DNA of 64,000 nt, taken from the NCBI GenBank assembly GCA_936432065.2, contig OW386291.2, forward strand, positions 12,997,821 to 13,061,820. The letters are read 5' to 3'. Positions 23,183-34,300 of the stretch are shown here, piece after piece. Under the pieces are notes generated by a model. It made no database searches. It saw only the letters and a program-made list of their open reading frames with translations, and was not told the origin of the DNA. Made by a program: the position numbers and the translations under genes. How positions within the stretch are numbered: position 1 is the first letter of the stretch; the number at the start of each line of letters is the position of its first letter. Source of the stretch: Rutpela maculata. Taxonomy: Eukaryota > Arthropoda > Insecta > Coleoptera > Cerambycidae.

Positions 23183-23640
23183 GAGCCCAAACATCTCAAA
23201 ATCGAAATTTAATTTTTTACACCATGGCCCACCACATTAAAAAATCTGAAAAAATTACAAACCAACAAGCATATGAAGTAGTTGTTACTGTAAAAAAATA
23301 AAGGTAGTCACTTGATAAAGTCCTAAAAAATTTTTTTTTCAAAATTTCAAAAATTTTTAGCAAGCTGAATTTTAAGCCAAAAAATCTGAAAAAAAATCCT
23401 GACATGCAGCCTTAAGACTGTATGGACCCTGATTTTTTTCAGAATTTTCAATGCAACAGGAAAAGCGGAATTAAATAGAAACTGAAAATCACGTCTCCCT
23501 CTATAACGGGCCCAACCGTAGGGGTACGGATTTAAAACTCGGCAGAAATTATTTATTAATAGAGAGCCAACAAGCCATGTATGCAAAGTCCAATTTGGCT
23601 CAGGGGCATTTTTCACTATGCTCATCCGGCTATACCCTTT

Positions 23641-23965
23641 AAATAGATGTATTATATATGTTTAAAATTCAATTTCCTTTAAATAAATCTAATTAAATAC
23701 ATCAAGTAAAATATAAAACAAAGCGACGCCATTGTGCATTCGAAAACACCAACGAGCCTACGGCATCTTAGTTCAGACGTTCGTGACGTCACACCGGGAC
23801 TCTATCAGCGAACAGACTTTAGCTTAGTTTTTAACACGTACAAAAAAATTGAAGTCCACAAATATCAACATTTTTTTTGATTAACGGTTTTTTTCATTAT
23901 TAGTCATTATTCTTCATAAGCTATCGTTCCCTAAGTTTATGCGTATAGGTTAAGAATCACCCTGC
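23641..23965. other. Non-coding interval between two transposons
   Basis: No feature recognised. Confidence 0.4.
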
Positions 23966-23973
23966 ATACACAC

Positions 23974-26900
23974 TAGGGTGGCCCATCTCTATAGGGGGTG
24001 AAGTTTTTTGCGTATTTTTTAAGTCTCACCCCACGAAAATATACTATTATACTAGGAATAATTTATGTCAAAATTTCAGATAATTCGGTGAACGGTAACC
24101 CGTGCCGCATTCAGGTAGAAATTTGTAGATAAGATTTTATTACGGTAATACACTTAAATTTTACTTAAAATACAAATATCTACCTCTTTTCTCATAATGT
24201 TTTATTGGTGTAATTATTTCCTAGAAATTATTTGTTTTGGAAGTTTGGAAATATAATGCACCTACGGAAGGTTTTTATGTCAGTTTGCAATTGTGTTTTA
24301 CAGCGGTGACATTATAAGTTCTAGCATACGTTCCTTTTTGAAAAAACATTTAACGATGGCTGATGTTAGATCCTTACGAAAGGATACTTTCATTTACTTA
24401 GTTGGACACTATTCGTCACAAATCATTGGCAATAAATTGCCGTCTAATAGACAAGTATTACAAGTGCTCTTTTATAACATTCGTGAAGTGAAGCTAAGTG
24501 TACATGAAAGTGCTAAATTAACAATAAAATAGGTGTCAGTTTTTTGGGATAAAGCTCGCATTCCGACACGTCAGGATTTTCATTGTGTTAAACAACTAGA
24601 TAAACTTTATGCAGAGTGGAGGAATTTACAAAAATCGGCTAAAAGGGCCAGTGCGGGAGCTAAAGAAAAAAATTTCGTTGAAAAATTGGACGATCTTTTT
24701 GACATTTCTCATGCAAATGCATTGGAGTTGATGAAAATAGATGAAGATAAGCAGTTTTTAATTAACCAAAGAAAAAAGGGACGTCCTGGATTTATGCATG
24801 GTATTGATTACCAACTTGCTTCTCAAGAAAAATCAGCTGAGGAGAAATTACAGAAATTATCCGAACGAATGCAACGAAGTCAACAAGAAAAAACTAGATT
24901 AGAGGAAACAGTCACCTGTCCATCATCAAGTAGTAATTCAGCCGACTCCAACGTAAATGAAGATGAAATAATCGAAGCCCAAGAAGAGTTGTTACAAGAC
25001 CAGCCTGGCCCGTCACAGCCAAAAAAGAGGAGATTGTATGGAACATGCAACATCATCACACCAAAAATAGCCGCTGCATTTGATGCTTGCAAAATAGGCG
25101 ACAGTTATGGAGTCCATATTTTGACGGCAGTAGCAGAAGCACTAGGACATGACACCACATCTTTGTCCATCAGCAGAACCACACTTCAGCGCTCTAGACA
25201 ACGCATCCGCGAAGAAAGAGCTGGAATATTAAAAACTGCCTTCGGTAATTCTGAATTGCCGGCCCCAGCCATCCATTGAAATGGAAAACTTTTACCTTCT
25301 CTCACTGGAATGGGAAATATCGATAGATTGATTTCTTAGTTACTAGTGGAGATATTGAACAACTACTTGGAGTACCAGCTTTGCCCAATTCAACTGGAAG
25401 AGAACAGACTGAAGCAGTTTATGATGTGTTTTGTGAATGGAATTTGGACGAAAAGGTAATAGCTTTGTGTTGTGATACAACAGCATCAAATATGGGTTAT
25501 ATAAATGGGGCAGCCACACTATTGCAACAAAAATTAGAAAGAGATATTCTATATTTTCCTTGTAGACATCATATTTTTGAAGTGGTTTTGAGAAGTGTGT
25601 TTGACACAAAAATGCCTTCCTCATCTGGTCCAAATGTGCCACTATTTAAACGTTTTATGGAATTTTGGCCTAAAATAGATCAAAATAAACTAAAAACTGG
25701 ATTTCAGGTATCAAAAATTAAACACATTTTACAACCAGTTAAAGCCGAAATTGTAAAGTTTCTAAATGCAGCTTTAACTTTGCAACAGCCTCGTGATGAT
25801 TATAAAGAATTTTTAATGCTTTCTAAACTTTTTGTTGAAGAAGATCCCACTCATACGACATTCTATCAACCTGGGGCATTTCATCATGCACGTTGGATGG
25901 CCAAAGCCATTTACTGTCTAAAAATATTTTTTTTCCAAGATCAGTTCCAACTAACTAAAAAAGAAAAAATAGGTATTGAATATATATGTCTCTTTATTGT
26001 AAAGGTTTATGTAAAGGCCTGGTTTACAGCGTCATTTGCTAGTAAAGCACCGCTTCATGACTTAGACTTTTGTAAAGAACTCATTAATTATCAAAATATT
26101 GACAAAGAAATATCTCAAGCCGCAAGTAGGAAAATAGTGAACCATTTGTGGTACCTTAATTCAGTAAATGTTGGCTTATCTTTCTTTGATGACGATATTT
26201 CAGTTACCACTAAAAGAGAAATGGTTAAAGCTTTGAATAGGAAAGCACCAAATCAAGAGGGTATTAAACGACTTATGATTAGTAACATTACTGACGTTGA
26301 AAACAAGGAAATTCAGGACTTCATATGCGAGAACACTAAACAGTTTTTCAAAAATTAGGTTTATCTATGGAATTTTTGGAAAATGATCCAACAACATGGA
26401 GGGAAAATGAAAGTTATACCCGATATTTCAATATTGTAAACAAAATTAAAGTTGTAAATGATGCCGCTGAGAGAGGAATCAAACTTATTACTGACTATAA
26501 TGACATTTTAACAAAAAATGAAGACCAAAAACAGTTTTTACTCCAAGTTGGAAATGATTATAAATCACAGTTTCCAAATGTAAAAAAAAACCCTGTCGCA
26601 TGCTTTGGCCTAGTGCAAAAAATATTGTTTTTATTACTATATGTCTTGTAGATTTAGGATAATATTTGGTACTATGTATGAAAAAAACGTTTCATAATAA
26701 AATACACAAAGATAAAACGAGAGTTTTATTTCAAAAACTTCTAGTCTAGTTTTCTTAGACTACGAATTTACAGTAGTATGACACATGTCATAGTCACAAC
26801 AGATAATGTCTTTGATATTTGTATGACTTGATTAGTCATTCTAAAGATAAATGTTGCCGATTAAAAAAAAAACAATGCATCAACCAAAGAATGTAAATAA

Positions 26901-27065
26901 TTCCATTTACTTTTATTATTGCATAATAATGCATTCTGCGTTCAATTTGCCTCAATAATATTTTGAGGGGACTGTTTTTTCTTCAAATGGTTTTTTCTTC
27001 AAATGGAACCATTTGCAGGGGTGAGAAATAAAAAATTTCGATTTCGAAAAAGATGGGCCACCCTA
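23974..27065 (+). mobile_element. hAT-like DNA transposon, full length but inactivated
   Basis: The TIRs are TAGGGTGGCCCATCT and its complement. They are flanked by an identical 8-bp duplication ATACACAC (23966-23973 and 27066-27073). The termini fit the YARNG rule of hAT elements and 8 bp is the hAT target size. The interior encodes a transposase on the plus strand (24303-26651) broken by two stops and two frameshifts. An AATAAA at about 26697 follows the gene. Confidence 0.85.
24303..26651 (+). pseudogene. hAT-like (RNase H-fold) transposase, broken by stops and frameshifts
   Basis: The reading frame begins at a possible 3' splice site (TTTTACAG/CGG at 24302), so an upstream exon is likely. 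It meets TAG at 24530-24532, continues in frame to TGA 25277-25279, shifts near 25330, runs 25381-26358, loses one base in an A-run near 26353 and ends at 26651. Motifs: VIALCCDTTASNMG (first catalytic Asp), LYFPCRHHIFEVVL (the C-x2-H region of hAT/P/Kolobok-type transposases) and KVVNDAAERGIKL (probable catalytic Glu). A Ser/Pro/Glu-rich linker with DQPGPSQPKKRR lies near 25000. About 780 codons in all. Superfamily assignment rests mainly on the 8-bp duplication and TIR. Confidence 0.7.
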
Positions 27066-27073
27066 ATACACAC

Positions 27074-28064
27074 ACATCTCTTGGTGCCGTAACTTTTGGC
27101 GGAGGCGCCGGTCATAGTGGACGTCCGCCTCGCTTCGAAGATCCGCTCGCGTGAGCTATTCTACCAGTTAATTTGCATTAAACGAGAACAATGCAGGCTG
27201 ACGCCGAGTCATTTTCAGGGGACACAATTTTTAAACGGGGGAAATAAATTCAGCTTTTCAGAATTAACACTGACACGACCGTTCTGTAGACTATGTTAAC
27301 AATAGATCCCGTATAACAACACGTTGTGTAAATGTACGGCTTGATAAATTACACACCTTCGAGATAATTATTTAAAAGTGCATTTACCAACCGAGTTGAC
27401 ACCGTTCCCAACGCGCTGATAATAAATAACCGTGCATGTAACACGTACCTCGTAATTCAACATAGTGGAGATTGTGTGTGTCTATATAATTAATTACATA
27501 AACATGTGTATGCTTAGTGTATGCACACGTTTTGTAGCTCATTGTTTCTAATTCGAATTCAGCACAATGAGAAAACGAATCAGTTTGATGGGTTGGTTTC
27601 CCTATTCTGCAAACTAGGTGGATGAGTGGCTGCTAAGGCTTAAATTCTATATCAACGATGGCAGTAGAACTTTGCACGTGGTCTTGCCTCGTATATTTAT
27701 GAATGTGTCAGTGCTTTGCACACCCTGTCAGAATTTGGGTTAGGAAAAAATAGCTGGATTTGAGACATGCTTATTGCAGCCACAGCCAGATGACGCATTG
27801 TACAAGAGTGTAGAAAGGGAAGTGTAGGTATTTGTGATATGCGTTGCTGCAACGTGTCGTGCTATGGAATGTACATGCTGTTCTTTTTGTGTTTTTGCTT
27901 CTAAAATTCTTCTTCTGAGTTTCCTGTTTCCTCTGTTTCTGATTCTGGAAATGCCGAGGTATTCAGTATGCTTCGTCCTTTATTAGTTTGTTCATGATCC
28001 TCTCAATTGTTATTCTCCTTTAAGTTGTTGCTGTCCAGTATTAGCGCTTTGTTCTGTAGATGTG
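27074..28064. other. Non-coding stretch; possible LINE relic at its end
   Basis: No convincing coding region. The 27900-28068 part may belong to the minus-strand LINE relic that continues beyond the LTR element at 38151, but the match is weak. Confidence 0.35.
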
Positions 28065-28068
28065 TTGG
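28065..28068. repeat. Target duplication TTGG, left
   Basis: The 4 bp before the 5' LTR are repeated directly after the 3' LTR (38147-38150). Confidence 0.85.
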
Positions 28069-28399
28069 TGTTGTAGAACTCTCCAAAATCGTCCTAAGTT
28101 GAAGACATAATCAAAATTCGACTTAGGCAAAAAATTTCATTTAAAGACATTTTCGGGAGTCTGCAGAGGCGCAGATCAGTCCACAAGGACCGTTTTGGGT
28201 TCTATAAGGCGTTGGAAATGACCAGGCGAAAATTCGAAGGAACACCGAATTTTCACTTAGGAAAAATGTTTTTGGTTCAGAATATCAGAGTAGAAGTATA
28301 TAATGACAAAGATTTATGAATAATAAACTTTTTCAAAGGTACCATAAATTGGACTTTGAAAAATAATATTTTTGGAAGGGCGTCAAAATTTGGCCCAAG

Positions 28400-28800
28400 A
28401 ATCGATTTATCGAAAGTACGCCAAAGTTTCACTTGCAGGCTAATTTTTCAAAACTGCGTTGAAATTTGGCTTGAAGATCGATTTTTCAAAAGTACGCCAA
28501 AATTTCACCCGCAGATTAACTTTTCAAAAGTACCTTGAAATTTGGCTTGAAAATCAATTTTTCAAAAGTACGCCAAAATTTCACCCGCGGATTAACTTTT
28601 CAAAAGTACCTTGAAATTTGGCTTGAAAATCGATTTTTCAAAAGTACGCCAAAATTTCACCCGCAGATTAGTTTTTCAAAAGTACCTTGAAATTTGGCTC
28701 GAAAATCGATTTTTCAAAAGTACGCTAAAATTGGTCTTAAACTGGATTTTTCAAAAGTACCACGAAGTCAGTTTAAAAAGTACCACGAAAATATACTTTA
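28400..28800 (+). repeat. 76-bp tandem repeat array in 5' LTR
   Basis: The landmark ACGCCAAA/ACGCTAAA recurs at 28418, 28494, 28570, 28646 and 28722, exactly 76 bp apart. Each unit is itself two half-units of about 38 bp, each starting TTTTCAAAAGTAC. The same block is in the 3' LTR at about 36453-36853. Confidence 0.9.
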
Positions 28801-30043
28801 AATTATTTTTTATTTTTTATTCCTCAACCAAAGACATTGACCTTTGAGGTACGATCATTGAAAGCCCAATTCTAAAGTATGAGCATAAAATTTTAACGAT
28901 GCACTGCATCCAAAAGGCAAAATAGAAGATTTTGTCAAAGCCGGCGTAGTGCCGATAAGCAAAAATTGATAAAAATCAATGCACATGTACAAGGCCGGTT
29001 TCTCGCATGGAAAGAGTTTGGATTGACCCAGCGGCTCGCAATTTGATCGAGCGCGTTGAGTAGTCCAGACAAAGCGATGGTAGAAAAGCCAATAACGGGG
29101 CTTTTCAAATGACAAAGTTATAGAGGAAAACGCCTTGTGCATAAAAATCCAAAAATTCAATTTTGCCTAATAGTCGCTCGAAGGTGAGACGCTGCCAAAT
29201 CGATATTATTAATCGACTGTGATAAGGGTTAGTAAGTCGTGGACTGATCGAACGCCACTCAACTTATGCAGTAATAAGTCCTCTGAATGTGTTTGAGTAC
29301 GTGAATCTCCACGATACAAGAACTTTAAAGCTAGGTAGTCTCTAGCGAAACTAAATTCATTTAGTAAAACTTTTTTAAGTTAATTTCAGTCAGCCTTAAT
29401 TATTCATTTACCCAGAGTCTGAAATGATTCTAAAAGCTCGCATTTTGATTCTGAGAAGGTACGTATGAATCTTTTCTACCTAATCGATCGTTAGCGCGAG
29501 CGCTCTCGCTTGTATGGTCTGAAAGTCACTACCTTGATTGGGGAAGGCACGATTCTTTCTTGAGAATTTTGTATAACCAATTCTGTTAAATAAACGGATT
29601 CTTTGAACTAATATTTCTTAATTGATCTTGAGGCCTGTTGACGGCCTATAATCCCTGGAACTTTCGTATAGAAAACCGGATGTGTCGAGTTAATTCGTAT
29701 TAACGTTCGACCTTCTGGTTGTTTTACGGAGGTTCGATAGGGATTTTTTTATGCGTTTTTTGAGAAATATATTCCGTTATTAATGGACCAAAACGCGATT
29801 TTCGCGTACCAAAACTAATCCCTCCGCAGAGAAATTCTTCGGTTGGGATTTTTTTATGCAAAAATTCAGGAAATTAAGAGGTGCCTAAACCCCTAACGAG
29901 GGAATTCGGGTCCAGAGAGAGCGTAGTTTCCGATCTGTGGTAGTGCAGCCTTGGTCCCGCTTTTCGGCTACCGAAGTCATCTTATCTCGAACCCGCCTGG
30001 GAGGTAGAAGAACGGGGTAATACGCGACTGGCGCCCCCTGAGA

Positions 30044-30049
30044 AATAAA
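30044..30049 (+). promoter_or_regulatory. Candidate polyadenylation signal in LTR
   Basis: AATAAA lies 45 bp before the LTR end, inside the loop of an inverted repeat (TAGAAGAACG 30005-30014 / CGTTCTTCTA 30082-30091). Its use is inferred. Confidence 0.35.
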
Positions 30050-30093
30050 TTGGTGTCGCGTCATTTTGACGCCCGGTAGTGCGTTCTTCTACA

Positions 30094-30111
30094 TGGCGCC
30101 CAACGTGGGGC
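30094..30111 (+). promoter_or_regulatory. Primer binding site, tRNA-Lys type
   Basis: TGGCGCCCAACGTGGGGC follows the LTR with no spacer. It is the 18-nt sequence known as the tRNA-Lys(1,2) primer site in several retroviruses. The 3' end of that tRNA would prime minus-strand DNA. Confidence 0.85.
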
Positions 30112-30143
30112 GTTGTTAGTCAGCAGGGCTTTCTGGAAAGGAT

Positions 30144-31358
30144 ATGGATGAATCAACGCCTTTCCAGTTTTACGACGAGCCGACATCTGTGATGGACAAC
30201 GTCTCTAGAGGGTTAGAGAGGCCGTGCGCGGAGGATGTACTGGGTAGTTCGGGGGTTGGCCCGAGTACCACTGAAGGAGTCATACAGCCCTCCTCAGAAC
30301 AAGTGTTCGCCCAAATGGCAGCAGGTCTTGCCAAAGCTCTAAGTGAAGCCACACACGAGCATAAGTATCGGTCGAAGCATCCAAATGCGGAATTTCATGG
30401 CTTCGAACACGAAGACCCTGAAACCTTCATTCATCATATGGAGGAATTTTTCGTCCGAGTACGAATTACGCAGGATAACGACCGTCTGTATAAAATATCA
30501 GAACAGCTCAAAGACGATGCTAGGAAATGGTTCGAACAATACCGAACCCTAATTACCACGTATCCTCTATTCCTCGAGCGGTTCAGAAGCCGTTACGATT
30601 CAGGTGAAGTACTCACCGAAGCAGTAGCTAATTTATATGGCAAGAAACAAGATGCCGAGGAAAATACGTCAGTATTTATTTCCAGGAAGGTATGCCTCTT
30701 CAACAGGATCGATCCGTTTAAGCCGGAGGCGATGAAGGCGGCTACCATCTTCAATCAGTTGAGACCTGATATGAAAATGCTCCTAAAGAGTGCCGTCATA
30801 CTAGATACAAATACACTAGTGACGATGACCGAACAAATGGCCAAAATCATGGATGAGAATAAAGAATTCGAGATTCTGCAAAATGCAAAGAAAAGCAAAG
30901 ACCGAGAAGCGTCCACCTCTACCGCTTCAGCTCAAGGGAATCAGCAATCGAGCAGTAACTGGAGAACGGAACCCTCCGCATTAGCGAAGCCGTCCTCCAG
31001 TTCCTTTGGTGCATCTAGGACACCATTCAATGGATCTCAAAGAAGAGATAATCCGCCAGCACCAAGGGTGCATTTTGCAAATAATATTTCCTCGCTGCCT
31101 AGAGGGGATATACCGAGAAGGGGTACTGGAGACGTAAGGAACTCCCGAGTCCCGTATCGCCCTTGCAGATATTGCCCAACAGAGCAGTGGCATTTTCATG
31201 CGGAATGCCCAAACAATCCCTATCGTAATATGAATACGGGAAACCAAGCGGGGGTCAGAGGCGATGGCCCAGGCCGAACTGTACCAGCCCCGCCTACCAG
31301 GCCCCAGCAGGCTCGAAGCGACCCTCGAGGAAGCTCCGAAGCAAGAAGTTTAAATTAA
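30144..31358 (+). CDS. gag: Gag polyprotein
   Basis: A 404-residue frame opens at ATG 30144, 50 nt after the LTR. Residues about 72-165 have the Retrotrans_gag pattern: AEFHGFEHEDPETFIHHMEE, RLYKISEQLKDDARKWFEQY and LERFRSRYDSG, expected to form the capsid-like domain. Residues 250-340 are Ser/Pro/Arg-rich. A zinc-knuckle variant C-x2-C-x5-H-x4-C (CRYCPTEQWHFHAEC, residues 341-355) lies near the C-terminus and should bind RNA; the usual spacing is C-x2-C-x4-H-x4-C. The product packages element RNA in cytoplasmic particles. The stop TAA at 31356-31358 directly follows a slippery heptamer leading into pol. Confidence 0.9.
   Translation: MDESTPFQFYDEPTSVMDNVSRGLERPCAEDVLGSSGVGPSTTEGVIQPSSEQVFAQMAAGLAKALSEATHEHKYRSKHPNAEFHGFEHEDPETFIHHMEEFFVRVRITQDNDRLYKISEQLKDDARKWFEQYRTLITTYPLFLERFRSRYDSGEVLTEAVANLYGKKQDAEENTSVFISRKVCLFNRIDPFKPEAMKAATIFNQLRPDMKMLLKSAVILDTNTLVTMTEQMAKIMDENKEFEILQNAKKSKDREASTSTASAQGNQQSSSNWRTEPSALAKPSSSSFGASRTPFNGSQRRDNPPAPRVHFANNISSLPRGDIPRRGTGDVRNSRVPYRPCRYCPTEQWHFHAECPNNPYRNMNTGNQAGVRGDGPGRTVPAPPTRPQQARSDPRGSSEARSLN
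31349..31355 (+). promoter_or_regulatory. -1 ribosomal frameshift heptamer T TTA AAT
   Basis: The heptamer TTTAAAT fits X XXY YYZ in the gag frame and sits right before the gag stop codon. The pol frame is -1 relative to gag and is open from 31229, so the two frames overlap by 130 nt. A -1 slip here joins gag to pol. Use of the site is inferred from the sequence. Confidence 0.75.
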
Positions 31359-34300
31359 AAAACTTCGATGACCTTCCTGACCTTAATTACCTGTTTAAGG
31401 ATCAAGAAGTCAACCTATCTCCCCACCGATTCACTACATTAGAATCTATCAATCAAACCAACGACGCTTTCCCTCTGCCTCGCATTAAGATTATAATTAA
31501 TAATCGAGCGGTTAACGCTTTATTGGATACAGGTTCGACAAGGAATATTATCCAACCGAAATTTTTGAACGACATTGATCAACTTACAGCTCCCCAAACT
31601 TTTGTTATGGCTTGTGGCGATGGTTTAGTAGAATCCCTCGGGACTACGACCATAAACGTTAATGTACTAGATGTACCCTTTCAGACCACGTTTCAGGTCA
31701 TTCAAAATTTAAATGAAGAGCTCATTCTGGGAGCCCCGTTTTTATATGCTCACAATGTCGTATTCGATTATCAACGTAAATGTGTCTACGTCGGCACCGA
31801 AGAGCGAATAACCGTCTTCTGGAATCAAGCGGCACATCAAGCAAGGAAGCAATGCCGGCTTCCCGAAGAACTGATCATCGGAAACGATAATTTAAAACCT
31901 CTATTCGAGGAATTCGCTGAATTGTTCACCGCGGTGCCTACCCAAGCTACCACGGTGACAACGAAACATAAAATAAAAGTTAAAGACGACCGCCCGTTCA
32001 ATATCAAACCCTACCCCATGTCTCCTTCTAAGAAAAAAGTTATGTACGATCAAATTGAAGAGATGCTGAAAGCCGGGGTCATAGAACCGAGTACCGCTCA
32101 GTACAGTTCGCCTCCCATTATAATTGAAAGGCCCGGCAAGAAGCCTCGCTTCTGCATTGATTATCGTCACTTAAATGAAGTAACGGAAGACGAAGCATCC
32201 GTCTTACCAAAGATATACGAGAGTATAAAGGATCTAGGAAACGCCAACATATTTACGGTGTTGGACCTCAAGAGCGGATATTGGCAAATCCCTCTTGAGG
32301 AGTCGTCAAAAAACTATTCTACGTTTACAACATTAGATGGAGCATCTTACCGATTTAACGTGATGCCTTTCGGATTGAAGACCGCTCCATGTACATTCCA
32401 AAAATTTATGGCAAGAGACGTATTGACCGGCTACTTGCATCATTTCTGCAAAGTATATCTCGATGATATTATCATCTACAGTGAAAATATAGAACAGCAT
32501 GTAAACCATCTGAGAGCCGTCTTTGAACGCCTGCGTTTGCATAATTTAAAGGTGTCACCGGAAAAATGTGTAGTAGCCACGTCAAGCATAACCTATCTCG
32601 GGCATCAAATAAATGCCAACACCACTCAACCATTAGAAAAACACATATTACAGATACAAAATTATCCGGCCCCTACGACGAGGCGCCAGCTTCAGAGTTT
32701 CCTTGGTTTATGTAATTGGGTACGTGAATATATCCCTAATGTTGCAATAATTACAAAGCCCTTGACCCGACTACTCTCGAAAGACTGGCGCTTCAAGTGG
32801 AATCCGGAAGCCCAAGAAGCTTTTATTTTACTAAAAGAAGTATTGAATAAACCTCTAGGACTGCACCGGCCAGATTTCAATAAAATGTTCATACTGCAGA
32901 CGGACGCATCCTTAATAGGATTATCTGCAGTATTATATCAATTGGGGGATAATGACCAGAAGCACATCGTCTCTTATGCTAGTAATACGTTATCTCCGAC
33001 GGAGAGAAAATACCATATCAATGAATTGGAATGTTTGAGCGTCGTTAATTATATAAGGAAATACAAAATATATTTGGCAGACCGTCCATTTATAGTCAAA
33101 ACCGACAATCGAGCTTTACTATGGTTAAATAAGCATAAGGACGAGAAAACGAAATTTACACGTTGGTCATTATTACTTCAGGAATACAGCTTCACAATAG
33201 AACATTGTCCCGGCAAGGAAAATATATTGGCAGACTATTTGAGCAGAAATCCTCAAGGCCCAAACGTCGAAGCAGACGACGAAGAGGAGAGAATGTACCC
33301 ACCAAAATTCTCGTACAAGGAACGAATATCAGTGATTACCACATTGGAATTAAACGATCAGGTCAGAGAAGCGCAAACGCACTCCAGAGATATCCAAGAC
33401 CAAATCGAACGATGGAATACTCTAGTGCGACAAGCAGATAAAACCGAGGCAGAGGTGAAATTCGTCAATACAAGACAAGTGATAGGCGGCACACTTTGGA
33501 CGAGAGGCGAAAATGTTATAGAAAAATTATACGTACCAAAACGTATGGTCATGAGAGTAATATCTCATTTTCACGACCGACCGGAAGTAGGTCACCCCGG
33601 CCGCGATGAAACTGTTAGAATCATCTCGGGCCGCTATTATTTTAATAATTTGTCGAGACTAGTTAACAAATATTTAAATGAGTGCATTATTTGTAATTCC
33701 GTAAAAAGCAGACAATCACAACCGAAGGCTCCTCTCAGAAGCCATGCTCCATCGCATCCGTTCGAAGTTCTAAGCGTCGATGTAATCGGACCGCTTCAGC
33801 GAACCAAAGATGCAGATAACCGATATATATTAATGGTAGAGGATGTATTTAGTAAGTGGGTCGAAGCCAAGGCGTTCACCCAAGTCAGTGGAAAAACAAT
33901 AGCACAATTTATCGAAGAGGAACTAGTGGCGAGATATGGCGTTCCGAGGGTCATCATTTCCGACCAGGGAGGCCACTTCAATTCCGGCTTTTACGATACG
34001 TTCTGTACACGTAACAATATTGAAAGATTCTTCACAGCAGCTTACCACCAACAGGCCAATCCAATAGAAAGGAGGGTGCAAGAAGCCAAGAAGATCTTAA
34101 AAACCTTATTATATGGTTCACCCAACGACGAGTGGGATCGACATGTTAGTCAGATGGCATATATCTTGAGAACAAGAAAAAACGCCGCTACGGGGCATAC
34201 GCCCAGTTTCGTAGTGCTCGGCTATGAATTACCGCAGATTGGTGATTGGAATATGTTCGCTTATAGACAAGAACGTCGTAATCAAGCGGACGTTCCCCGC

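Larger units (their letters stand above)
21100..23640. repeat. 2.5-kb palindrome of two head-to-head transposon 3' halves
   Basis: The outer ends are AAAGGGTATAGCCGGAT and its complement. The arms are near-identical inverted copies running in to a 22-nt spacer at 22364-22385. The left arm lacks about 105 bp present in the right arm near 22753-22860. Each arm carries, reading outward from the centre, the same transposase end: DDE part, then a SWIM-type cysteine/histidine segment, then the terminal non-coding region. The left arm gene part is open; the right arm copy is broken. Confidence 0.85.
28069..30093 (+). repeat. 5' LTR (2,025 bp)
   Basis: It begins TGTTGTAGAACT and ends TTCTTCTACA, with the canonical TG...CA ends. 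It is unusually long for a Gypsy element. It contains a 76-bp tandem repeat block (about 28400-28800), TATA-like sequences (TATAAGG at 28203, TATATAA near 28297) and AATAAA signals at 29589 and 30044. The open frames inside (28356-28538, 28611-28847, 28855-29160) are identical in both LTRs and are probably not genes. Confidence 0.95.

Noticed and set aside
24880..25092. Minus-strand frame inside the hAT transposase
   Set aside because: Shadow of the plus-strand coding sequence.
28400..28800. Regular 76-bp repeats resembling a CRISPR-like array
   Set aside because: The units are fully tandem with no unique spacers, occur inside an LTR, and are duplicated in the other LTR.
28356..29160. Open frames in the LTRs (60, 78 and 101 codons)
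   Set aside because: Two are made of the 76-bp repeats, and all recur only because the LTR is duplicated; no protein family is recognised.
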